Shown here piece after piece: positions 1 through 8,153 of a stretch of 31,741 nt of DNA. Positions within the stretch are counted from its first letter, which is position 1, and every line of letters starts with the position of its first letter. The translations under genes were made by a program, and so were the position numbers. Source of the DNA: Sandaracinus sp. (lineage in GTDB: Bacteria > Myxococcota_A > Polyangia > Polyangiales > Houyiibacteriaceae); assembly GCA_020633125.1 (NCBI GenBank), contig JACKEH010000052.1, forward strand, positions 1 to 31,741, in the 5' to 3' direction. The notes beneath the pieces are model-generated. The model saw only the letters and a program-made list of their open reading frames with translations, had not been told where the DNA came from and did not search any database.

Positions 1-2
1 AG

Positions 3-2672
3 CGACCGGGTCGTCTCGGCGCGGGGTGGAATCCGATGCACGGCCTCACGCTTCCCGAGCCGCGCCACGAGCTCGACCGCGTCCTCGTGATGCTCGCGCA
101 GCTCGTGCGGGGCGACCGCCTCGGCGCGCGCGAGACCTTCCGCCCGATGGCCGACGAAGCGCTCCCCGCCTTCGGTCTCGAGCTCTGGCGCCGCGTGATC
201 AGCAACGATCCCTTCATGGCGCAGGACCGTCAGCGCGAGCTCGGACAGCGCCTCATGCGCAAGATCGCCGAGCTCGATCCGCAGGCGGTGTACGCCGCGC
301 TCGACGTCGCCGAGCTCGAGCAAGGCGCCACCGAGCGCTCCGAGGCGATTCGTCAGGTCGCCGAGCGTTGGCCCGACGTGATCAGCGTGCAGCTCCAGTG
401 GGCGAACATGCTGCAGGGCCGCGATCAGCTCACCGAAGCCGAGGCGGTGCTGAACCGCGTCCGCGAGCTCATCCCCGACGATTGCGGACCGCTCTTCCGC
501 TTGCAGCGCCTCTACCGCGCGCAGAACCGCGTCTCCGAAGCCAACGGGCTCGTCGACCGTTTGATGGCGTGCGACCAGAGCTCGACCCATCGCTACCAGC
601 TCTTCTTCCGGCAGCGAAAGTGGGCGGAAGCGAAGACCGAGCTCGCGCGCCTCGAGCCGCTGATCGACGAGGACGACCACCTCGGCATGCAGCTCGAGCT
701 CGCGCTCGCGATGGGCGACCGCGCCGAAGAGACCCGCGTGCGCGCGGCCATCGAAGCCGAGGCACCGCCCTCGAGCGCCTCGGCGCTCCGCGAGGTCGAC
801 CTCCTTCTCGCGAGTGGTCGTCGTCCGCAGGCGATCACCCGGCTCGACGCCGCGATGGAGGGCGACCCCGACATCATGGCCGAGCTTCGCCACGTGCGAC
901 GCGACCTGACGGGCCGCGACGACCTCGAGCCTTACCGCATGAACGGCGCGGACATCATCCGTCGCTACGAAGAGAGCGGCATCCGTCACGACGACGCGCG
1001 CCAGGTGCTCGTCTTCGACTACATGGTCACGCGCGTCTACCCGGACGGCTCCGCGCGCCACCTCGTGCACCAGATCCTCAAGGTGCAGAGCGAGGAGTCG
1101 GTCGAGGAGCTCGGTCAGCTCTCGCTCGGCGGGCAGATCCTCACGCTGCACTCGATCAAGCCGGACGGGCGTCGCCTCGAGCCGGAAGAGATCGCGGGCC
1201 TCGACAGCATCCCGATGAGCGAGCTCGCGATCGGCGACTACGTCGAATACGAGTACATCTGGGGCAGCTCGCCGGGCCTCGAAGGCAGCTTCCGCAGCGC
1301 GGGCTGGTCCTTCGACAGCCACGACCAGCCCTTCGCGTTCAGCCAAATGGTCGCGCTCGTGCCGCACGACGCGGAGATCGTGGTCGAGGAGCTCGGTGGC
1401 ACGCCGGCCGCGACCACGCGCCGCGAAGGCGACCTTCGCGTGATGACGTGGACCATGGAGAACGTGCCCACGCGACCGGCCGAGCCGAACGCCGCGCCGC
1501 TGCCGCCTTACCGTCCGACGCTTCGGTTCGCGATGAAGCCGAACTGGTCGTCGAACTTCTCGGCGCTGCGTGAGGCGCTCCTCGATCGCGACCTCTACGA
1601 CCCCGAAGCCGAGCGCTTCGTGCGCGCCCAGATCGGCGAGCGGACGAACCCGGAGGAGATCGTCGCGATCCTTCACCGCTGGGTGACGGAGAACGTCGAG
1701 CCCGCGGACGGCTTCGTCGGCTACGCGCCTTCGATGCTCGCGCAGAAGCGCGGCGATCGCTCGCGTGTGTTGCGCTACCTCCTGCAGCTCGCGGGCCTCG
1801 ACGCGCGTCTGGTGGTCGCGCGTCGTTTCGCGGCGATGGAGCCGGGTCCGATCCCGCGCGACGACCTCTTCACCTCGACCCTCGTCGAGGTGCGTCGTGA
1901 GGGTGGCGAGCCGATCTTCGTGTGGGCCGACGGACGCTACGCCTCGGTGAACGTGATCCCGCCCGCGGTGCGTGGGCAGGAGGCGGTCGAGATCATGGGT
2001 CCGCAGGCCGGCGAAGCCCGCCGCCTCGTGATTCCGGATCCGGGCGTCGAGGTCGATCGCCACGTCGCCAACGTCGAGGTCGCCTTCGAGGGCGACGTCG
2101 CGACGGTGGCGGTGCAGGAGGTCTTCCACGGCCTCGGCGCCTTCGTGTGGCGCAACGAGCTCGAACGGGTGCCGGCCGCAGAGATTCAGCGGGTCTTCGC
2201 CGAGGCCTACGTGCCGCGTGTGCTTCCGGGCGCCGAGGTGCTCGGCATCGAGGTGCTCGGCCGCGAAGACTACGAGGCGCCCTTCGAGCTTCGTTACGTC
2301 GCGCGCATTCGTGGCTTCGGTCGTGTCGCGGGTGGGCAGCGTCTGGTGCCGCCCTTGTTCGCGACGGTGCTCGCGCGTGCGTACGCGTCGCTGCCGACGC
2401 GCACCACGACGCAGGCGGTGAGCGGCACCGCGCAGGACGTCACGATTCGTGTGCGCGTGCAGGGCGACGTCGCCACGTCGCCGGACGTGCAGCTCGGCAA
2501 CGACGACATTCGCTACGTGCGCCGCACGCGTCGCGACGGTGACGCGGTGGTGCTCGAGCGGCAGCTCCGCATGGCCCCGACCATCGTTCCGGCAAGCGGG
2601 TACGCGGACTTCGCGAACCTGATGCGGCGCATCACCGACGCGGAGACGATGGAGCTTCCCGCCGGTCGCTGA
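3..2672 (+). CDS. DUF3857/transglutaminase-like protein with TPR-like N-terminus (5' partial)
   Basis: The frame is open to the left edge of the window. The first ATG (36) is not followed by a signal peptide, so the true start probably lies upstream. The N-terminal third is helical and TPR-like, with repeated A/L/E-rich helix pairs at roughly residues 60-270 counted from that ATG. It is followed by a DUF3857-type beta domain (VLVFDYMVTRVYPDG, then LPPYRPTLRF) and a transglutaminase-like segment at about residues 500-620. Where family members usually have a GDC-type motif with the nucleophilic Cys, this protein reads KRGDRSRVLRYLLQLAGLDA, so the Cys is absent and catalysis is doubtful. The last 200 residues form a beta-rich domain. 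Such proteins are common in Myxococcota and Bacteroidota and usually exported, but their role is unknown. A perfect hairpin follows the stop. Family assignment is fairly secure; function is not. Confidence 0.85.
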   Translation, partial: RPGRLGAGWNPMHGLTLPEPRHELDRVLVMLAQLVRGDRLGARETFRPMADEALPAFGLELWRRVISNDPFMAQDRQRELGQRLMRKIAELDPQAVYAALDVAELEQGATERSEAIRQVAERWPDVISVQLQWANMLQGRDQLTEAEAVLNRVRELIPDDCGPLFRLQRLYRAQNRVSEANGLVDRLMACDQSSTHRYQLFFRQRKWAEAKTELARLEPLIDEDDHLGMQLELALAMGDRAEETRVRAAIEAEAPPSSASALREVDLLLASGRRPQAITRLDAAMEGDPDIMAELRHVRRDLTGRDDLEPYRMNGADIIRRYEESGIRHDDARQVLVFDYMVTRVYPDGSARHLVHQILKVQSEESVEELGQLSLGGQILTLHSIKPDGRRLEPEEIAGLDSIPMSELAIGDYVEYEYIWGSSPGLEGSFRSAGWSFDSHDQPFAFSQMVALVPHDAEIVVEELGGTPAATTRREGDLRVMTWTMENVPTRPAEPNAAPLPPYRPTLRFAMKPNWSSNFSALREALLDRDLYDPEAERFVRAQIGERTNPEEIVAILHRWVTENVEPADGFVGYAPSMLAQKRGDRSRVLRYLLQLAGLDARLVVARRFAAMEPGPIPRDDLFTSTLVEVRREGGEPIFVWADGRYASVNVIPPAVRGQEAVEIMGPQAGEARRLVIPDPGVEVDRHVANVEVAFEGDVATVAVQEVFHGLGAFVWRNELERVPAAEIQRVFAEAYVPRVLPGAEVLGIEVLGREDYEAPFELRYVARIRGFGRVAGGQRLVPPLFATVLARAYASLPTRTTTQAVSGTAQDVTIRVRVQGDVATSPDVQLGNDDIRYVRRTRRDGDAVVLERQLRMAPTIVPASGYADFANLMRRITDAETMELPAGR

Positions 2673-2690
2673 CGATCGACGAAGCGCGAG

Positions 2691-2718
2691 CGAGCGGGCC
2701 GGGAAACCGGTCCGCTCG
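2691..2718 (+). terminator. Strong GNRA-capped hairpin between convergent genes
   Basis: A 12-bp stem (CGAGCGGGCCGG with CCGGTCCGCTCG, one G-T pair) is closed by a GAAA tetraloop and followed by GTTTCGTTCG. It lies 19 bases after the stop at 2672 and within the gap to the convergent gene ending at 2830. It probably ends transcription of the left gene and perhaps of both. The U-tract is poor, as is usual at this GC content. Confidence 0.7.
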
Positions 2719-2829
2719 TTTCGTTCGTGGAGCCGTGCGCGCACGAACGCACGCGGAGCGTCCGGATGTCCCGTTCGACGTGGGATCGCCGCGCCCGATG
2801 GGAAGCTCGTCCCTGAACCCTTGCCGCCG

Positions 2830-4068
2830 TCAGACGCGCCGACGACGACGACGCGCAAGCATCGCGAGGCACCAGGGCGCGAGGCCGAGTCCGGAAGCGC
2901 CCGAGGCTGAGCACCCCCCACCGCCGCCGCTGCGGCCGGCGTCGCCCGCACCCGCATCGCGCGGCGTGCTCGCGTCGACGTCCACGCCGGCGTCGCTCGA
3001 ACACGAGGTGCACGACGAACCGTCCCCGCGGTCGCAGGACTCGCCCGAATCGACGACCCCGTCGCCGCAGAAAGGCAAACGGCACTCGGTACGGCACGCG
3101 TCGGGTGCGGTGTCGGAGTTTTCCTCGCCGTCGTCGCATTCCTCCGAGGGGTCGACGGTGCCGTCGCCGCACGTGAGCACGCAGACGCTGGGCTCACCCG
3201 TGCAGGCCCAGCCCTCTTCGACCGCGCACGCGTCACAGCCGTCGCTCGCCTCGGTGTCGCCGTCGTCGCAGGTCTCCCCCTCGACCACCAGGCCATCGCC
3301 GCAGACCGGCGTGCAGGCGCCCGCGCTGCCCGAAAAGCCTTCCGCGCACGCGCAGAACGCCGCCGCACCGACGGCGTTCGTGCACGTCTCGTTCGCCCCG
3401 CAGGTGAGCGTGCCCTCGTCGCATTCGTCGACGTCGACGCACACGTCGTCGACGCGGCGGTAGTGCTCCACGCAACCGCACGCGTAGCTGCCGTCGGTGT
3501 TCGTGCACGTCGAGCTCTCCCCGCAGAGCCCCGCCGTCGTGCACTCGTCGACGTCGGTACACGTGACGCCGTTGCCGGTCCAGCCCGCGTTGCAGGCGCA
3601 GGTGTACGAGCCCAGCGTGTTGGTGCAGACGGCGTTCGTGTTGCAGATCGCGCCGCCCGAGGCGCACTCGTCCACGTCGGTGCAGCGACTTCCGCTCGAA
3701 CGTCCGTTGCCGACGTAGCCGGGGGGACAGGTGCAGGTGAAGTCGCCCGGGGCCGTCGACGGATCGTCGCATCGCGCGAGCGCGACGCAGTCGTCCATGT
3801 TTCGCGTGCATTCGTTCGCCACCACGCAGGTGAACCCGTCCGACCCGTACCCCAGCATGCAGGCGCAGTCGTAGCCGGGATAAACCCAACTACCGAGCGG
3901 TCGCTCGGTGCACTCGGTCGCGTGTGGACCGCACGGATTGCTGGCGCATTCGTTCGCCGGCACGCATTCGCTTCCATTCCACGTGTAGCCGCCCGCGCAT
4001 TGGGCGGAGACGACGCCGGCGAAGGCGAGGGAACCGAGGAGCGATCCGAGAACGAGGAGGTGACGCAT
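2830..4068 (-). CDS. Secreted EGF-like/DUF4215 Cys-rich protein with MYXO-CTERM-type tail
   Basis: This 412-residue protein begins with a clear Sec signal peptide (charged MRH, hydrophobic core, cleavage near VVSA-QC). It then has about five EGF-like modules, several with the calcium-binding signature DVDEC (about residues 40-245). Next come two to three Myxococcus Cys-rich DUF4215-type repeats of the form CGDG.V..GE.CDDGD (about 255-360). An Asp/Gly linker leads to a GGGGGCS motif, a short hydrophobic stretch and RRRRRR at the C-terminus, which matches MYXO-CTERM sorting tails. In that system the Cys is thought to be processed by myxosortase and the protein anchored at the outer membrane or surface. 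GAAGGGG lies just upstream of the ATG. A role in adhesion or Ca2+-dependent surface contacts is an inference. Confidence 0.9.
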   Translation of the reverse strand: MRHLLVLGSLLGSLAFAGVVSAQCAGGYTWNGSECVPANECASNPCGPHATECTERPLGSWVYPGYDCACMLGYGSDGFTCVVANECTRNMDDCVALARCDDPSTAPGDFTCTCPPGYVGNGRSSGSRCTDVDECASGGAICNTNAVCTNTLGSYTCACNAGWTGNGVTCTDVDECTTAGLCGESSTCTNTDGSYACGCVEHYRRVDDVCVDVDECDEGTLTCGANETCTNAVGAAAFCACAEGFSGSAGACTPVCGDGLVVEGETCDDGDTEASDGCDACAVEEGWACTGEPSVCVLTCGDGTVDPSEECDDGEENSDTAPDACRTECRLPFCGDGVVDSGESCDRGDGSSCTSCSSDAGVDVDASTPRDAGAGDAGRSGGGGGCSASGASGLGLAPWCLAMLARRRRRRV

Positions 4069-4160
4069 GCCCCTTCAGAGTACGTGGACCGAGGGCGCGA
4101 AGTGAACGTACTTTCCGTCGTGTCACGGAGCGGCAGAAGCGTGCGTGCTAGAGGTCGCGC

Positions 4161-5012
4161 ATGAGCTCGAAGCAGCGTGCGCTCGTGACCGGCGCGACCA
4201 GTGGCATCGGCGAGGCGGCGGCCGTGCAGCTCGCGGAGCGCGGCTACGAGGTGATCACGCTCTGCCACGAGCGCGCGCACGGCGAGTCGGCGCGCGAACG
4301 AATTCTCGCGCGTGTTCCGGCGGCGGAGGTGACGTTGCTCGAGGCCGACCTCGCGTCGCTCGCCTCCGTGCGCGCGGCGGCCGCCGACTTCGTCGCGCGC
4401 AGCGAAGGTCGCCCGCTCGACGTGCTGATTCACGACGCGGGCACGACGACGAAGGCCCGCGAGGTGACCGAGGACGGTTTCGAGAAGATGCTCGCGGTCG
4501 ATCTGATCGGCCCCTTCGCGCTCACGCTCCCCTTGTTGCCGCTCCTGCGCGCCGCGAAGCCCGGCCGGGTCGTGCAGCTCGCGGGCATCTACCACCGACG
4601 TGGTCACCTCGACCTCGACGACCTGCACTTCGAGCGGCGCGAGTGGTCGATGATGGAGGCCAACAACCAGGCGCAGCTCGCGCGCGTGCTCTTCGCGTGC
4701 GAGCTCGCCGCGCGCCACGATCCTTCCGAGCTCGTCGCCAACGCGGTGCATCCGGGCGCCGTGCTCACGAACGCGCAACGCGACGCCCCGTGGTGGGCGA
4801 AGGTGTTGATTCACACCGTCGCGCGCCCCGCCTTCGTGCGGCCCGAGCGCGGCGCCGAGCCCGTGGTGCGACTCGCGACCGATCCTTCGCTCGCGGGCGT
4901 GAGCGGCAAGTTCTTCGACCGCATGCGGGAAGCACCGCTCGTGGACCAGGCGCAGGACACGGCGTTGCGTGCGGCGTTGTGGGAACGACTGGAAGCGATG
5001 ACCGCGGGGTGA
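4161..5012 (+). CDS. SDR-fold (short-chain dehydrogenase-like) protein with altered catalytic tetrad
   Basis: At 283 residues it has the size of a classical or retinol-dehydrogenase-like SDR. The nucleotide-binding motif TGATSGIG is intact at residues 10-17, an acidic residue pair (E61-A-D63) follows beta-3, and HDAG (91-94) replaces NNAG. The catalytic tetrad is not conserved. The helix-4 Asn position is D114 (VDLIGPF), the Ser position is A141/G142 (VVQLAGIYH), and the YxxxK motif reads NNQAQ with N168 and Q172. The protein may bind NAD(P) without classical SDR catalysis. GAGG lies six bases before the ATG. It is transcribed away from the EGF-protein gene (divergent, 92-bp gap). Fold assignment is secure; no substrate can be named. 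Confidence 0.88.
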   Translation: MSSKQRALVTGATSGIGEAAAVQLAERGYEVITLCHERAHGESARERILARVPAAEVTLLEADLASLASVRAAAADFVARSEGRPLDVLIHDAGTTTKAREVTEDGFEKMLAVDLIGPFALTLPLLPLLRAAKPGRVVQLAGIYHRRGHLDLDDLHFERREWSMMEANNQAQLARVLFACELAARHDPSELVANAVHPGAVLTNAQRDAPWWAKVLIHTVARPAFVRPERGAEPVVRLATDPSLAGVSGKFFDRMREAPLVDQAQDTALRAALWERLEAMTAG

Positions 5013-5194
5013 GGTCAGCGAGGCTCGCGCGCGGACAGGCGCGTGGCTTCCTCCGTCGCAAAGCGCACGGCCCTCGGCCGAAGCGCGCGACGATGGGTCG
5101 CGTCTCGGCGAGCGCAAGCCTCGATCGACACGCCCCGGGGTTTCCAAACGATCGCGTCGTGATCAACCTCCGGCCCCGCGCTCGGCGCGCTTCG

Positions 5195-5659
5195 ATGACG
5201 CACCACTCGATCGATCACATCCTCGCGACCATGCAGGGCGCCACCTGCGTACGGGCGAAGCCCGGTTTCGGGACCTTCTTCACCTGCCTCTTCGAGCGCG
5301 ACGGCGTCGAGACCTCGTACCTCTGGATCTACGGGTGTGCGTGGGAGCTCCGGTGCCGACGAACCCGTGCGCTCCTTCTCGACGAAAGCGACGCGGAGAA
5401 GTGTCTCTCGCGCTTCGATTCGTACGTCGCGGACGTCCTGCGAGCTCGCTTCGAGGGGCGGCGCGTCGAGGCGATCACGCTGCGACCGTATCGCATCGTG
5501 TGGAGCGCAGGGCCCGACGACGACGGCACCGACCTCGACATCTTGCCGTGGTCTCGGAGGTCGGAGCGCGTGGTCCTCTTCCATTGGTACGTGGGCAAGC
5601 GCGTCTACCGCTTTCACCGCTCCGGCTTGATCAGTCTGCTGGGCGGCGGGAAGTCGTGA
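5195..5659 (+). CDS. Small conserved-looking protein of unknown function
   Basis: A 154-residue reading from ATG 5195. The composition is protein-like rather than shadow-like: aromatic and balanced, with runs such as FTCLFERDGVETSYLWIYG and VLFHWYVGKRVYRFHRSG. I recognise no family. The stretch ITLRPYRIVWSAGP..LDILPWSR (about residues 94-121) recurs almost unchanged on the opposite strand at 5721-5799. This supports selection on the sequence and suggests a duplicated gene. There is no signal peptide or membrane segment. The start is uncertain: in-frame ATGs exist upstream, but the sequence before 5195 looks non-coding, and there is no clear ribosome site. Confidence 0.6.
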   Translation: MTHHSIDHILATMQGATCVRAKPGFGTFFTCLFERDGVETSYLWIYGCAWELRCRRTRALLLDESDAEKCLSRFDSYVADVLRARFEGRRVEAITLRPYRIVWSAGPDDDGTDLDILPWSRRSERVVLFHWYVGKRVYRFHRSGLISLLGGGKS

Positions 5660-5799
5660 GGCGCGTGTGCCACGGGACGCTCGAGCTCGCCCCGCCACGT
5701 GAGCTCCGCCGTGCGCGCACGAGACCACGGCAACACGTCGAGTTCGGTGCGGTCGTCGGGGCCTGCGCTCCACGCGATGCGAAAGGGTCGAAGCGTGAT
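5474..5799. repeat. Long inverted repeat, arms 5474-5556 and 5721-5799
   Basis: The left arm (about 83 bases) matches the reverse complement of the right arm (about 79 bases) with one codon-sized length difference and mostly synonymous changes. The arms are about 165 bases apart. Both encode the same peptide core on opposite strands, so this is a coding inverted duplication and not a terminator or insertion-sequence end. Confidence 0.75.
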
Positions 5800-5865
5800 T
5801 CGACCGTCGCCGTGTCGATTGGCGCTGCGGAGCTGCGATCGAGCCCACGCTGGGCACGAACGCAC
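5614..5865 (-). pseudogene. Inverted fragment related to the 5195-5659 gene
   Basis: This minus-strand open stretch starts at a GTG (5865) and encodes 83 residues. Its core reads ITLRPFRIAWSAGPDD..ELDVLPWSR, about 80% identical in protein and DNA to the core of the gene ending at 5659 on the plus strand. Outside that core the similarity fades, and it overlaps the 3' end of the plus-strand gene tail to tail. It is best explained as the decayed remnant of an inverted duplicate. A short real gene cannot be excluded, because the frame is intact through the conserved core. Confidence 0.45.
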
Positions 5866-5906
5866 CGCATGGACAATCGCGCCGCCGTCTCGCCGAGCAC
5901 GCCGCC

Positions 5907-7358
5907 ATGTCGCGTGTCACCCGTTCCGACTTCGCCACGGCCCTCCACGAGGCCCCCATCGACCCCCAACGCCTCGAGGCCGATCCACGCACTGCCGGTC
6001 TCGGGCTCGAATCCGCCGACCGCGACGGGGACGGGCGCATCGCAGATCGCGAGCTCGACCGAGTCTTCGAGGCGCTCGATCGCCTCGACGGGCGTCGTGA
6101 CGGCACCATCACCACCCGTGCACGAAACGGCGTGGCGGGTGACGTGCTCGCGGGAGTGTTGGCGAGCGCCGGGCGCCGCGGAGACACCGACGCTCCCGAC
6201 GGCGCGTTGGTGCTCGTCGGCCTCACCGATGCGTCGCGTACAGAAGCGGCACGCCTACGCGAACGCGGCGCGGTTCGCTACGTGGGCGACTCGACGAGGG
6301 GGAACGTTGCAGTCGATGGGAAAGGTGTTCTTCGAGACCTGAGCACGGAGGAGCACCGCGCGGCGTTCGTGCGCAGCCTCGGCCTTCCCGACTCGGTGGC
6401 CGAGCAGGTGCGCGACGTGCTCGAACGCGCGGATCCCTCCGTCCATCGCGAGCTCGCAGGGCTCGCGAGGGAGTGGGCTGGGGCCTACCGGGGTCGCGCG
6501 ATTCCGAACCGTTTGATGGTCAGCGGCCACGGCAACGGCGTCCTCTTCTTCGAACAGAACCAAGACGAGCTGCGCGCCGACGACCTCCTCGGGCTCGCGC
6601 GGGCGATGCCTCGCGCCGCACGCCAGATCCGTCACGTTCATCTCGCCGCTTGTCAGCACGGCTACGAGTCGCGCATGCAGCCCTACGTCGAGGCCTTCCC
6701 GAACCTCGAGAGCCTCTGGGGCTACGCGGGGTTCTCGCCGAGCGGCGCACCGGCGCACGAGCACCAAGCGCGCTGGGACGTGGACACCCGCGAAGGGCTT
6801 CCGGATCGCGGACGTGTTCGAGGGCTTCGACGCGATGCCAGTGCGGCCGTCTGGACGCGAACGAGAGGGTGGGAGGGCACGTCGCTTCGCCCGCTCCCCG
6901 AGCTCCACGAGCGCGCCACGGCGGCGATGGCGACGCTCGACGCCATCCGCGAAGGTCGTCGACCGCCTGGCGATCCGACGCGCGGCCCGCTCGCCGAGCT
7001 CTACGGCACGCTCCAGGAGCTGACCGCGCACCACGATTTTCGGGACCAGGACGCGGACTTCCGGCGCGTTTGGCTCGGCCGGCGGGACCAAGTGCTCCGG
7101 CTGCGCTTCTTCGAGAGCCACGTCACCCACGCGTTCGAACGCACGCACGGCACCACGTTGAGCGCCGCGTGCCACCGGCTCGGCATCGAGCCACTCCGCC
7201 TTGCGGGTAGCACGCGCGCCGAGGTGCTCTCCGAGATCACGCGCTTCGAAGCCGCGGCGGATTCACATCCCGACGTCGACGTCTCCGTCGCGCTGGACCT
7301 GCTCGACCGAGGCTTGCGGAAGCTCGACTCCGACCTCGTCCCGCCGCGGTGGCTCTGA
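5907..7358 (+). CDS. EF-hand protein with caspase-fold (clan CD)-like His/Cys motifs
   Basis: 483 residues with no signal peptide. Residues 38-49 form a textbook EF-hand loop (DRDGDGRIADRE, ligands at D38, D40, D42, E49). A degenerate second loop follows at 61-72 (D.RRDGTI). In the middle, a hydrophobic strand runs into SGHG (H208-G209), and 41 residues later another strand runs into AACQHG (C249). Paired HG and AC motifs after hydrophobic strands are the hallmark of clan CD cysteine peptidases (caspases, gingipains, CHAT). The C-terminal 200 residues are helical and unrecognised. The stop overlaps the next start (TGATG), so the two products are probably made together. Peptidase activity and Ca2+ control are inferences from motifs; other functions for an HG/AC fold are possible. 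The start has no obvious ribosome site. Confidence 0.85.
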   Translation: MSRVTRSDFATALHEAPIDPQRLEADPRTAGLGLESADRDGDGRIADRELDRVFEALDRLDGRRDGTITTRARNGVAGDVLAGVLASAGRRGDTDAPDGALVLVGLTDASRTEAARLRERGAVRYVGDSTRGNVAVDGKGVLRDLSTEEHRAAFVRSLGLPDSVAEQVRDVLERADPSVHRELAGLAREWAGAYRGRAIPNRLMVSGHGNGVLFFEQNQDELRADDLLGLARAMPRAARQIRHVHLAACQHGYESRMQPYVEAFPNLESLWGYAGFSPSGAPAHEHQARWDVDTREGLPDRGRVRGLRRDASAAVWTRTRGWEGTSLRPLPELHERATAAMATLDAIREGRRPPGDPTRGPLAELYGTLQELTAHHDFRDQDADFRRVWLGRRDQVLRLRFFESHVTHAFERTHGTTLSAACHRLGIEPLRLAGSTRAEVLSEITRFEAAADSHPDVDVSVALDLLDRGLRKLDSDLVPPRWL

Positions 7359-8071
7359 TGCGAATCCCGGCCGTCATGGCTCGAACGCGACTCTCGGCCA
7401 GCCACTTCGCGGCTTCGCGCGACCTGGGACGCGCACGAATCCGGCCCCTCGTGGGGCTGCTGATGCTCGTCTTCGCTTCGCTCCCCGCGACCGTCCACGG
7501 GCAACACGAGTACGTCTCCCATCACTTCGTCGCGGAAGCAGGCCCGCGACATCCCGAGCCGGCACGTTGCCTCGACGAGCTCCTCGTTGCGCTGCGTCCG
7601 TTGGTCGCGCGCGGCGGAACTCCGTCCGTGCAGCTCTTCGAGGCGGTGGCTGGTCTCGAACGATGCGATCTCGACGAGGCGACACGGGAGGCGGCGCGCG
7701 CGACCGCGGCGCAGGTTCGTCGGCATTCCATCGGGTCGTGCGCCGATCGATTGGACGCCGTCGTGGCGCCCTTCGAGCCTGCGCTCCGCGCGCACTGTCG
7801 CGAAGGGCTCTGCCATCCGACCCACGAAGCGTTGAGGGATCTGCACGAGGGGGACACCACGCTCCTCTTCCACGAGCTCGCGCCGCTGATCGTGCACGTC
7901 GTCGAGACCCTCGCCGCGCGGGGCGACGAGTGGGTGCTACCCGCGCAGGTGTTGTGGATCGCCGCGCGGTGGAACCAGGTGCGCATCTCCGTGCCTCCCG
8001 TGGTGTACCAAACGCTCGAGTGGATCGAAGGGCGCTCTCGACCGGGGCGCGGTCGTTTTCGACGGCGATGA
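7358..8071 (+). CDS. Exported protein of unknown function, coupled to the caspase-like gene
   Basis: 237 residues from the ATG that shares its A with the upstream TGA (TGATG), an arrangement typical of translational coupling. An in-frame GTG at 7349 is an alternative. A long basic n-region is followed by a hydrophobic core (LVGLLMLVFASLPATVHG), indicating Sec export with cleavage before QHEYVSHH. The mature part is helical with several Cys residues (for example in ARCLDELL, ERCDLDEA, SCADRLDA, HCREGLCH) and ends in a basic GRSRPGRGRFRRR tail. No family is recognised. Coupling to the upstream gene suggests a shared process, for example a substrate or partner, but nothing in the sequence proves it. 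Confidence 0.8.
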   Translation: MRIPAVMARTRLSASHFAASRDLGRARIRPLVGLLMLVFASLPATVHGQHEYVSHHFVAEAGPRHPEPARCLDELLVALRPLVARGGTPSVQLFEAVAGLERCDLDEATREAARATAAQVRRHSIGSCADRLDAVVAPFEPALRAHCREGLCHPTHEALRDLHEGDTTLLFHELAPLIVHVVETLAARGDEWVLPAQVLWIAARWNQVRISVPPVVYQTLEWIEGRSRPGRGRFRRR

Positions 8072-8104
8072 TTCCTTGGGGGAACGCTTCTTCCGACGAC
8101 CACG

Positions 8105-8130
8105 AAAAAGGGCCCGGCATGGCCGAACCC
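8105..8130 (-). terminator. Rho-independent terminator of the MopE-like lipoprotein gene
   Basis: Read on the minus strand, GGGTTCGGC-CAT-GCCGGGCCC forms a 9-bp stem (two G-T pairs) with a 3-base loop, followed directly by TTTTT. It lies 24 bases after the stop at 8154. This is the best canonical terminator in the window. Confidence 0.85.
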
Positions 8131-8153
8131 CCGTCGTTCGAACCCCGCCGACC

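Noticed and set aside
5474..5799. Insertion-sequence ends
   Set aside because: The arms encode a conserved peptide, there is no transposase between them, and no target-site duplication is seen.
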